64,000 nt of DNA from Candidatus Thiodiazotropha endoloripes (lineage in GTDB: Bacteria; Pseudomonadota; Gammaproteobacteria; Chromatiales; Chromatiaceae): NCBI GenBank assembly GCA_001709035.1, contig LVKA01000001.1, forward strand, positions 1 through 64,000, read 5' to 3'. Below the pieces are notes generated by a model. That model searched no databases, was not told the origin of the DNA, and saw only the letters and a program-made list of their open reading frames with translations. The translations under genes were made by a program, and so were the position numbers. Positions 46,575-54,064 of this stretch are shown piece after piece; position 1 is the stretch's first letter; the number at the start of each line of letters is the position of its first letter.

Positions 46575-47297
46575 TCAAGTCTTGTGATCAAAATAGCCAT
46601 ATTTTAAAAAAAACACGATCTGATAAATCACCATATCGTCCCGCATGATAAATGTATGCCCTGATTTCACCCTGAGAAAATCCTTCATTTCTGGGAGCTT
46701 GGTACGTTCAACCGCGACTTTGCCGTCATCGGCACCGGGTATTTCAGGTAGAAACCAGGGCTCGCCATCTGCCTCTCCTGCGATTATCCCAATTTCACCT
46801 TCTATTGGTTTAAGGCGGTTAGGCAGGCTGTTCTGATCCGTTCCCAGCACCTGGGCGTTGGGCCCCATGATTGTTTGATAGAGAAATCCATCTTTCATCT
46901 CGTCTGCCACTTCGCTGCCTTTGTTGGGTGGCGCCAACATCACGATGCGGCCCAGGTCGCCAATCTGATGATTCTGCAGGTAATACCTTACGATAATTCC
47001 ACCGAGGGAGTGTGTGACGAAGTGGATAGATGCAGCCTGGTTGTCGCGACAGTATCTTATTGCCGACTCCATCATCGGTATGGTGAATACCTCCAGACTC
47101 TGGGTCAGACTCGGGTAATCTTCATTCCATACCGTATATCCCTGGGCTATTAAAGCGTCCTCGATTAAGCCCATCGACTGGGAGGTGCGGCCCATGCCGT
47201 GCAGAAGAATGGCGCAATCGCCCACACCTGTGTCTGCCGGTGTGAATGTAGGTATTAGCAACAGTAGAGCCACGACAAAAAGTATCTTTCTTTTCAT
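46575..47297 (-). CDS. Exported alpha/beta-hydrolase (lipase-like)
   Basis: 240 residues with a signal peptide (KRKILFVVALLLLIPTFTPA). Lipase landmarks are the oxyanion segment CAILLHGMGRTSQSM and the nucleophile elbow VTHSLGGIIVRYYL, with the catalytic Ser in HSLGG. The final His is probably in SGHTFIM. Start at ATG 47297, 20 bases after the upstream acyltransferase stop; the open frame continues upstream only through that gene. A lipid-related role fits the neighbouring acyltransferase. Confidence 0.82.
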   Translation of the reverse strand: MKRKILFVVALLLLIPTFTPADTGVGDCAILLHGMGRTSQSMGLIEDALIAQGYTVWNEDYPSLTQSLEVFTIPMMESAIRYCRDNQAASIHFVTHSLGGIIVRYYLQNHQIGDLGRIVMLAPPNKGSEVADEMKDGFLYQTIMGPNAQVLGTDQNSLPNRLKPIEGEIGIIAGEADGEPWFLPEIPGADDGKVAVERTKLPEMKDFLRVKSGHTFIMRDDMVIYQIVFFLKYGYFDHKT

Positions 47298-47317
47298 TTG
47301 ATCGACATCGGTTTGAT

Positions 47318-48691
47318 TCAGTGGTTTGAGAGTCGATTGGCGATCCTGACCATTTTGGCCAACTCCTTTTCCAGTGCCTGCCGTTTTTTCCGTAGGTAGC
47401 TCTTTAGATCGCGTTTTCTCAGGAACAGAACAAATACCCGGATATTTTCGACAATCCTCTGCTTTTCTCCGCGCACCATCAACAGTACTGGAATACTGAT
47501 TAACAGTGTCGCGATATAGGTCAACGTCCATTGCCAACCGAAAGATTGAAATATCAGATAAATCTGCAGGCTCCACACGGATGAAAAAGCGACCAGCCCC
47601 AATACCATTTGGGCGGTATCGTATTGATTGGTTCCCCGGGCGAAATGACGAGTTAAGTGCTTAGTGATTTGATACGGGATATAGCTATTGGCAATACCCC
47701 AAAGCGCAATAGGGAACACGACCATCAGCATCCCTGTCATTCGTAAAACATAGAGTACGATCAAAGTAGGCCTGTAATCCAATGAAAGTTGATAATCTTT
47801 GACACCGCAATAGTGGCAGATCCGTTCGAAATGTCTGAGTTGGACAATCAGTGCCCTCACCCGGTCAGGCTCATGATTTCTAAGCAGCTTTTGTGCATCG
47901 ATGATGCGTTGCTGGGCACGAAACCGTTGTTGCAGATTTCGCCGATGATATCTTCCGTGACGTAAGGCGAAAAATCGCTCTACCCGGTTGACGAGATGAA
48001 TCTCCTCCCAGCTCTCTGCATTCAGTGTGAGTGATGTCAGACCCTGTCTGATTCTTTCGGTAAGTTCGATAGCTTTCAGCTCATCGGTATGGCTTGCAGG
48101 AAATGTCAGCTCGATCGGCTTGCCGAACTGCACTAATACGGCACTTCTGAATTGACCCTTTTGCGGAAATGTCAGGCCTACGGGAATCACAGCAGGTTCG
48201 ACACCGGTCACTTTAATCGTTCCTAAAGCCAGTCGTGCCGCTCCTGTCTTTAACAGGCTTAACTTAGAGTCATCGTGACTTTGTCCTTCGGGAAAGATAA
48301 TCAGGGTTTCCCCTTTTGCTAGCAGTCCGTAACATTTTTCAAAAGTGTCCGTGTTTTTACTGACATCAACCCCCGGATCAGCTCGCCGGTAGATTGGTAC
48401 GGCACCAATGCGTTGCAGGACCGGCCTTAGCAAGGGGTTCTCGAATAATCCGCTGCGTGTCAAAGGTCGAATGGCCTTTTGTGTTGCTGCCTGTATCACC
48501 ACCGGATCTGCCAAGGCATTGACATGATTTGCACAAAGCACGATACCTTGGTCCTCTGGCAGATTTTCCAACCCCGAGACCTCAAATTGGCGATAAAAGA
48601 TCTTGACCACCCATCGACAGAAGGTCTGCCAGAGTTTTTCAAACCGGCTCAGCTTTGTAACTCTGGATATTGTAGAAGTTTCATGTTCCAT
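47318..48691 (-). CDS. PlsC-like glycerolipid acyltransferase with extra membrane domain
   Basis: 457 residues. The N-terminal half is an acyltransferase domain: NHVNALADPVVIQAA (His and Asp spaced HX5D, as in the NHxN...DP subgroup), PIYRR, and FPEGQSHDDSKLSLLKTGAA. The C-terminal half has a helical segment and three to four transmembrane helices (TLIVLYVLRMTGMLMVVFPI, VAFSSVWSLQIYLIF) and a basic tail. It likely acylates glycerol 3-phosphate or lysophosphatidate. It is probably co-transcribed with the lipase-like gene. Confidence 0.85.
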   Translation of the reverse strand: MEHETSTISRVTKLSRFEKLWQTFCRWVVKIFYRQFEVSGLENLPEDQGIVLCANHVNALADPVVIQAATQKAIRPLTRSGLFENPLLRPVLQRIGAVPIYRRADPGVDVSKNTDTFEKCYGLLAKGETLIIFPEGQSHDDSKLSLLKTGAARLALGTIKVTGVEPAVIPVGLTFPQKGQFRSAVLVQFGKPIELTFPASHTDELKAIELTERIRQGLTSLTLNAESWEEIHLVNRVERFFALRHGRYHRRNLQQRFRAQQRIIDAQKLLRNHEPDRVRALIVQLRHFERICHYCGVKDYQLSLDYRPTLIVLYVLRMTGMLMVVFPIALWGIANSYIPYQITKHLTRHFARGTNQYDTAQMVLGLVAFSSVWSLQIYLIFQSFGWQWTLTYIATLLISIPVLLMVRGEKQRIVENIRVFVLFLRKRDLKSYLRKKRQALEKELAKMVRIANRLSNH

Positions 48692-48754
48692 GAGTCGATT
48701 CTCAATCCTTTCTCATTTTATAGAGCTATTATAATTAGGCAATCAGTGCATCTG

Positions 48755-49088
48755 TGATTATTCGATGATCATGGCGATGCTTCGCCTTATTGCTAACCTG
48801 ACCACCAGTATTATGGCTGATGGTAGCTCAGTAAGTGCCAAGGTGCTTCATTGTGTTTAATCAAAGCGCATTTGGTGGGGCATGGCCCCACCCTACCATT
48901 GATTTCAGGGTGTAGGGTGGGGCCATGCCCCACCAAATAGCGTGTGAGTAAGCACCATTCAGGCCTGTTTAATATGGCCTTGTGCAGATTATGAATCTTT
49001 GATTGCGCGTCACTACCATGGCTTATACCCTTCAAAATCAAGTGCTGCATGGCTTTCAGCCAGATGAAAGGTATCTATTCCGGACAGT
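48755..49088 (-). repeat. Family-3 repeat, copy B (inverted)
   Basis: Inverted second copy of the element at 13633-13908. The conserved part is about 48858-49088, including the hairpin GGTGGGGCATGGCCCCACCC (48874-48893) paired with its complement ending at 48934. The other block, TTATTCGATGATCATGG (48759-48775), is about 70 bases further off than in copy A. It fills the 48692-49218 gap. Confidence 0.8.
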
Positions 49089-49181
49089 ATGGCCCCTTGC
49101 GGGAGAAGAGCCGGGGGAGAGGGTTTTTTTATACCTGATGGGCTGACGTTAGTCATTCGTCATTTTGATTAGTGCGGCCCA

Positions 49182-49205
49182 CTAGGGCCTGTTAACAGGC
49201 CCTAG
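49182..49205. repeat. Perfect 24-bp palindrome, family-1 termini
   Basis: CTAGGGCCTGTT followed directly by its complement AACAGGCCCTAG. It is the two family-1 ends with nothing between. CCCA precedes it (49178-49181), so a family-2 end shares its left CTAG. Confidence 0.75.
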
Positions 49206-49218
49206 CTCTTCGGCTGGC

Positions 49219-49491
49219 TTACCAATTAACCGGCGTGCCGACATCGATCAGGATGCTGCCATAGCCTTCATCCAGTCCATTTTGTACAACATGACGGGTA
49301 TCCGCATAGCCGCCGGTGTGGAGGATGGAGCTACCGTAAGAGTCGCCAATACCCGGCTGTACAGCTGTTGCGAGTTGAGTCGATTCTGCAGTTCCCGCAT
49401 ACAGATCGGGGTTTTGACCCGTTACATCAAATGCACCGGCGTACAGGTTGGTTGAAAGTATCATGGCTGCTGTGAGTACGATTTTTTTCAT
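49219..49491 (-). CDS. Small exported protein, unknown
   Basis: 90 residues. The signal peptide (KKIVLTAAMILSTNLYAGA) is convincing, and AGAGGA stands eight bases before the ATG. The mature ~70 residues are Gly/Asp/Tyr-rich and show a weak internal repeat: GDSYGSSILHTGG and DEGYGSILIDVGT. There are no Cys. I do not recognise the family. Palindromic family-1 repeats stand on both sides (49182-49205 and 49656-49679). Confidence 0.7.
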   Translation of the reverse strand: MKKIVLTAAMILSTNLYAGAFDVTGQNPDLYAGTAESTQLATAVQPGIGDSYGSSILHTGGYADTRHVVQNGLDEGYGSILIDVGTPVNW

Positions 49492-49878
49492 GGTGTTATT
49501 CCTCTGTTATTTCGTTTGGATTCGCAGAAATTGCTGCGTTCAGTTACCTATACGCAGGGTAAACTGGGTTGGATTCAAAACGGTTTCTGAGTGAATTTTT
49601 TAGCCGGTGCATGACATCTCGACCGGTGATAATTCAGATAATCGGCAAGGGGTTGCTAGGGCCTGTTAACAGGCCCTAACAAGACGGAACGTCATATTGA
49701 CCTTTTGAACTACACTAAAAATCGATCTGCCAGGGAGTTGCCGGCAACAGACCATAGACGCGCTCTGCGCACAAACACGAAATCTGCGGTTCACGATTTC
49801 ACGATCCCGTAACTCTCGGGTCTGCCACCACGGTAATCAGAACTTGTTGCTACCAGGTTGGCAGTAGTCGTGAGCGAC
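49492..49878. repeat. Gap holding a second 24-bp family-1 palindrome (49656-49679)
   Basis: CTAGGGCCTGTT then AACAGGCCCTAA, identical to the palindrome at 49182 except for the last base. The rest of the gap shows no gene. Confidence 0.65.
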
Positions 49879-51375
49879 TCAGCCCAGAAACTCTTGCCTT
49901 AACCTCAGCTGTAGCGATTTGGCCTGTCTGAAGGCCTCTTTCAACATCTGGCGCTGGGTTATGCTGAGCTGTTTCGGATCGATCCGATTGACCTCATCGT
50001 AATCACCACCGGCCAACTGTCTCTGAATGCGCAGACGTTGAATAACATCAAACGCCTCGATTGAGGCAATGGTATCGGTCGTGGCACGCTCCATTGCCTC
50101 ACCTGCACGGCGCAAACGCTCTGTCGTATTGGTGGACCAGATGCCATGCTTCAAAGTCCAGATACGTGCTGAATCCACAAACGGACGGCTTCCACGCTTC
50201 TTCAAATCAATGGTATGGGGATAGCGGTTGCCACCGTCATAGGAAAAGCCCCCCAACCATCCCAGCGAAGGGACACAGGTCAGGGCTTCATCCGCCATCG
50301 CATACAAAAACCGTGGGTGCTCAGCCGGTTGAGGCAGGAGCCATTGGTGTAGATCATCAACCAGCTCGTCCTGTCCGTAGAGCGGTCGGAAATCGAAGAA
50401 AATGGTGGCGTACAGCAACGCCTTGGGGTCGGGAGTCGACATCCAGCCCAGATAGCGCTGCTGCCACTCCTCAACTGACAAACACCAGCTCGGATTACCG
50501 GCCATAATACCCCCGCGGCAGAGTGCAAACCCGCAGTGATCTAAGGCTTTGTTGACCGCCTTGGCAAACGCCAACAAGGCGGCTCGGATTCTGGGCGTAT
50601 CCGACTCGTTCTCCGGCTGAAAGATCAAGCCGTTGTCCTGATCTGTTGCGAAGGTCTGCTCCAAGCGCCCTTCCGAGCCGAAGGCCATCCAGCACCAGGA
50701 GACCGGCGGCAGATCGAACTCATCAGCAACCAGTTCAATCACCCGCATACAGATTAAGTCATTCAGACCTGACATCCATTGACACAGGGCTTCCACCCCC
50801 ATGCCATTGGAAAAAAGCTCACTGCCCCGTTGCCGTACTGCAATCGTGGCCTTGGCCATACTATCCACGTTGTTCGCTAATTCGATGCTTTGAATCAGGG
50901 TTTCGGCACCCCCCTCGCGAAATCCTGGTAGGTCGGCCGGTGACAACAGATTGAAAATCTGACCATCCGCCTCCACCAGCACCAGGTGATTCAAGCGTCC
51001 GCGGGTCAATGCGACTTTTGCCCGGTGCGCGGCCGAATCGACAGGCAGGGTTACCGGAGCGGCAGTCATGAAGGCGAACACAGGATCGTCAAGATTTGCG
51101 CCCGAGAAGGTAATTGCATCGATCAGATCGTGTAAGGTGACGATACCAAGCGGCATGTCGCCCTGCTCAGCCACCACACCGGCATGTGCGCCAACCCGAT
51201 TCAGCTCAAACATGGCATTGCGCAGGGTAGCGTCGGGACTGAATATCAACAGCTGCTGTCTGACCAGATCACGAAGACGTATCTCACCGATACCCATGGT
51301 GCTATGCATGGCACGCAACTCGTCCAGCGGCTTTGGCGGTTTCGGAGGTGTGGAAGGTTTGGTTGCAGGCATCAT
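49879..51375 (-). CDS. CBS-domain/DUF294 putative nucleotidyltransferase
   Basis: 498 residues. Two CBS-like repeats (about 35-170: LLIFSPDATLRNAMFELNRV, MPLGIVTLHDLIDAI, HLVLVEADGQIFNLLSPADL) precede a DUF294 nucleotidyltransferase-like domain with WCWMAFGSEGRLEQTFATDQ and DNGLIF; GSEGR plus DQDN form the pol-beta-like active site. A helical DUF294_C substrate-binding domain follows. It resembles GlnD-type signalling nucleotidyltransferases. The ATG at 51375 lies seven bases after GGAGGAG at the end of the receiver gene. It is last gene of the signalling cluster. Confidence 0.88.
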   Translation of the reverse strand: MMPATKPSTPPKPPKPLDELRAMHSTMGIGEIRLRDLVRQQLLIFSPDATLRNAMFELNRVGAHAGVVAEQGDMPLGIVTLHDLIDAITFSGANLDDPVFAFMTAAPVTLPVDSAAHRAKVALTRGRLNHLVLVEADGQIFNLLSPADLPGFREGGAETLIQSIELANNVDSMAKATIAVRQRGSELFSNGMGVEALCQWMSGLNDLICMRVIELVADEFDLPPVSWCWMAFGSEGRLEQTFATDQDNGLIFQPENESDTPRIRAALLAFAKAVNKALDHCGFALCRGGIMAGNPSWCLSVEEWQQRYLGWMSTPDPKALLYATIFFDFRPLYGQDELVDDLHQWLLPQPAEHPRFLYAMADEALTCVPSLGWLGGFSYDGGNRYPHTIDLKKRGSRPFVDSARIWTLKHGIWSTNTTERLRRAGEAMERATTDTIASIEAFDVIQRLRIQRQLAGGDYDEVNRIDPKQLSITQRQMLKEAFRQAKSLQLRLRQEFLG

Positions 51376-51379
51376 ATGA

Positions 51380-51763
51380 CTACTCCTCCTCACTTCTTCG
51401 TTGCAGTAATTGGTTGACTTTCTCGACCAGCTCATGGGTTGAAAACGGCTTGGTGATGTAGGCGTCGGCACCGAGTGACAAGCCCTTCTTTATCTCCGCA
51501 TCCCGTCCCTTGGCGCTCAGCATTAAAATGGGAAGGTCCGACAATCGCTGATCGTTACGCACCTCGGCACACACCTCGAAACCGTTCTTACGCGGCATCA
51601 TCACATCCAGAATCATTAAATCAGGAACTTCATCAGCGAGTAACTGCATCGCCTGTTCACCGTCCGCTGCGCTCACCACCTCATAACCACTACGTTTCAT
51701 CAGAAATTCGACGGAGAAGACGATATTCGGCTCGTCATCGACAATCAGGATTTTCTTCGACAT
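51380..51763 (-). CDS. Single-domain response regulator
   Basis: 127-residue CheY-like receiver with no output domain: KILIVDDEPNIVFSVEFLMK, phosphoacceptor Asp in LMILDVMMPRKNG, Thr/Ser position MLSAKGRD, and TKPFSTHELVEKV with the conserved Lys. It is closely similar to the receiver at 57382-57759 on the other side of the cluster. It is presumably phosphorylated by the symporter-kinase encoded at 54065. The stop is four bases before the CBS/DUF294 start. Confidence 0.92.
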   Translation of the reverse strand: MSKKILIVDDEPNIVFSVEFLMKRSGYEVVSAADGEQAMQLLADEVPDLMILDVMMPRKNGFEVCAEVRNDQRLSDLPILMLSAKGRDAEIKKGLSLGADAYITKPFSTHELVEKVNQLLQRRSEEE

Positions 51764-51883
51764 GAGGTTCTCCGACGCGTTATAGTTAAAAACGTCCTTT
51801 TTTTATTCAGATATAGATAAAGGTAGCAGCTTTCTCAAATCTGCATTACCCAGGCATTCGAACACTGTCAATCAAGCGGCAGT

Positions 51884-54007
51884 TTAATATCGGGCCTGCT
51901 GACTTCTGAATTCCACCATCTTTTCCGAAACCGCGACGGCATCGGCGAAGGTGTGGATCCCCTTCGCCTTCATGAGGTCGATCATGCGCAAAAAGACCTC
52001 GGCGGTAGCAATGGAATCACCGAGTGCGGTATGACGGTACTGTGCTTCGATCTCAACCCCAAAGCGCTCCGCTAGGACATCCAGGGTGTGTTGCTTGGAG
52101 TGATCGTGAATATAGGCCGAGAGCAGTACCGTATCCAACACCGGGTTATCGAAAGTCACCCCGCAGACCGCTTCTTTCATTTGTAGAAATTTCATATCGA
52201 ATGCGGCGTTATGAGCAACCATGACAGCATCGCCGACATAGTCATGAAAACGAGGCAACACATCAGTAATCGGTGGTTGATCGCTGACCATCGCTTCGGT
52301 GATATGGTGTATATCGGTTGAGCTCGCTGGAATCGTGCACCCCGGATTGACCAACTGATTGAAATACTCCCCCGACAGAATTCGGCCGTTGACGATCCTG
52401 ACACCTGCCAGTTGTATGATTTCATCCCCGTCCGACGGTTCCAGTCCGGTGGTTTCCGTATCGAAGACCACATAGGTCAACTCTCGCAGATCCCGTTCGC
52501 TGAACTGGTTGTTATCAAGATTTTTCAGTAAATCAAAATCATAAAACTCCGGGCGCCCCCCCGTTCCATGCAGATCGAAACTGAGTGGCCTATGATCCTC
52601 CTTGGCCAAGGGTAACGGCAGACGCAAGTAGGCCATGCCATCAGCCTGCGCTTCACTCCAGATGACCGCTTTGTGGTTCTCCAGTATGTCGTGACCGGTC
52701 ATTCCCTTGAGACACTCATCGAATGACTCACTCAACCAGCTATCGAGCATTCCGCTACGGACCAACTCCCCGGCCCAGCAGATATCGATAAACACCTTAT
52801 CCTTTTCGGATCTGGGTTCCAGCTCAAAGGTTGTTGCGGAGGTTTCCTCGGCGATTTTACGGATAATCCGCTCTGTCAGTTCCACGATCGAGAGACTGTC
52901 ACAATGCATCCAGAGCGGATCACCGTTGATCAGGCATTGAATTGTATCCTCCGCTTTAAATCGACGTACCACACAATTCAGCAAGGTGGATGAGTAGACA
53001 TCACTCATCGGCCAGTGACCGGTAACGATCTCACGATAGTCTTGACTGAGTTCCTGTAAACGTTTTGATAGATGATCACTCTCCTCACTCAGAACGTTTT
53101 CAAACTGCCGGCGGCCTTCATCGTCCATGTTCTCGTTATCGATCAACATCTCCGTGGCGGCACGCAAGTTTGCTACCGGAGCCCGCAAGCCCTCGACAGC
53201 ATCACGCAGAATTCGATCCCGTTTTGCCAACTCGGCCAGCTTCTCGGTAACATCGTCGAAGGTCACGACATACCCGGTTGCGGTGCGCTCATCACTGTCG
53301 AGTATCAAGCTCAGTTGACCTTCGATGATGTGGCGTCCATCACTGGTGGAGCAGACCACATGGGCCGAAAACTCCGGCTCCGATTGATCGATTTCCAACT
53401 GGCCGGTGAGATATTCCAGGCTGTGTGCGATAGAGGGGGTACTGAGCAGATTCGAGACCGAACGATTCAGGCCGATCTCACCGGTATAGTGGAGAATATT
53501 CAGTGCGCGCCGGTTATACAAAAGGATCTTGTGGTTCATATTGCAGACCAGCACGCCTTCATTCAGATCCCTCAGTGTGGTTTCCAGACGCGTCCGCTGC
53601 AGCTCAACCTTGCGAGTAGCCTCTTCGATCTCTTGATTGAGTTTTTTTTGGGCTGACTCCAAAGCTATCGCCATTTCCCGTGCAGCCGGGGCCAGTAATC
53701 CAAGATACCTGCCCGGTTCGGTCTCAATACCATGCTCGGCATTGGTATGCGTGAGTGTCTGCAGGTCGCTGGTAAGGGTGTTGATGGGGGCGACCACATG
53801 ATCGTCGAACTTCAGCCATACCCAAAGCACCAGACCGATCAGAGCGAACCCGGCAGCGCCACCCCACAACACCAGATGCGGCACCGATTCCGGCCCGATC
53901 CTGCCGGCCGCAAACCAGAGTGCCGAGCCCAACAGTGCTGGCACCATCAATGCAATCAGGGCAAAGAAAAGGAATACCCTAAAACGCAGACTCCACTTTT
54001 CTATCAT
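51884..54007 (-). CDS. Membrane PAS/kinase-like protein fused to DnaQ-type 3'-5' exonuclease
   Basis: 707 residues. Two transmembrane helices (FRVFLFFALIALMVPALLGS and LVLWGGAAGFALIGLVLWVW), a HAMP-like linker and coiled coil, a PAS domain (about 145-255: VLVCNMNHKILLYNRRALNI), then a segment like a histidine-kinase dimerisation helix in which the phosphoacceptor His is replaced (AVEGLRAPVANLRAATEML; Glu272 where SHELRTP has His). A weak ATPase-like region follows. From about 510 there is a DEDDh exonuclease domain: VVFDTETTGLEPSDGDEIIQ, VAHNAAFDMKFL, HTALGDSIATAEVF. The exonuclease acidic residues look intact. It is likely a signalling protein that no longer autophosphorylates; the nuclease substrate is unknown. 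Confidence 0.88.
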   Translation of the reverse strand: MIEKWSLRFRVFLFFALIALMVPALLGSALWFAAGRIGPESVPHLVLWGGAAGFALIGLVLWVWLKFDDHVVAPINTLTSDLQTLTHTNAEHGIETEPGRYLGLLAPAAREMAIALESAQKKLNQEIEEATRKVELQRTRLETTLRDLNEGVLVCNMNHKILLYNRRALNILHYTGEIGLNRSVSNLLSTPSIAHSLEYLTGQLEIDQSEPEFSAHVVCSTSDGRHIIEGQLSLILDSDERTATGYVVTFDDVTEKLAELAKRDRILRDAVEGLRAPVANLRAATEMLIDNENMDDEGRRQFENVLSEESDHLSKRLQELSQDYREIVTGHWPMSDVYSSTLLNCVVRRFKAEDTIQCLINGDPLWMHCDSLSIVELTERIIRKIAEETSATTFELEPRSEKDKVFIDICWAGELVRSGMLDSWLSESFDECLKGMTGHDILENHKAVIWSEAQADGMAYLRLPLPLAKEDHRPLSFDLHGTGGRPEFYDFDLLKNLDNNQFSERDLRELTYVVFDTETTGLEPSDGDEIIQLAGVRIVNGRILSGEYFNQLVNPGCTIPASSTDIHHITEAMVSDQPPITDVLPRFHDYVGDAVMVAHNAAFDMKFLQMKEAVCGVTFDNPVLDTVLLSAYIHDHSKQHTLDVLAERFGVEIEAQYRHTALGDSIATAEVFLRMIDLMKAKGIHTFADAVAVSEKMVEFRSQQARY

Positions 54008-54064
54008 GTTTAAGCCACCTCACCCGGCGCCATCGCAACGACGTCTTTCCAGGGCCTCCGTCGC

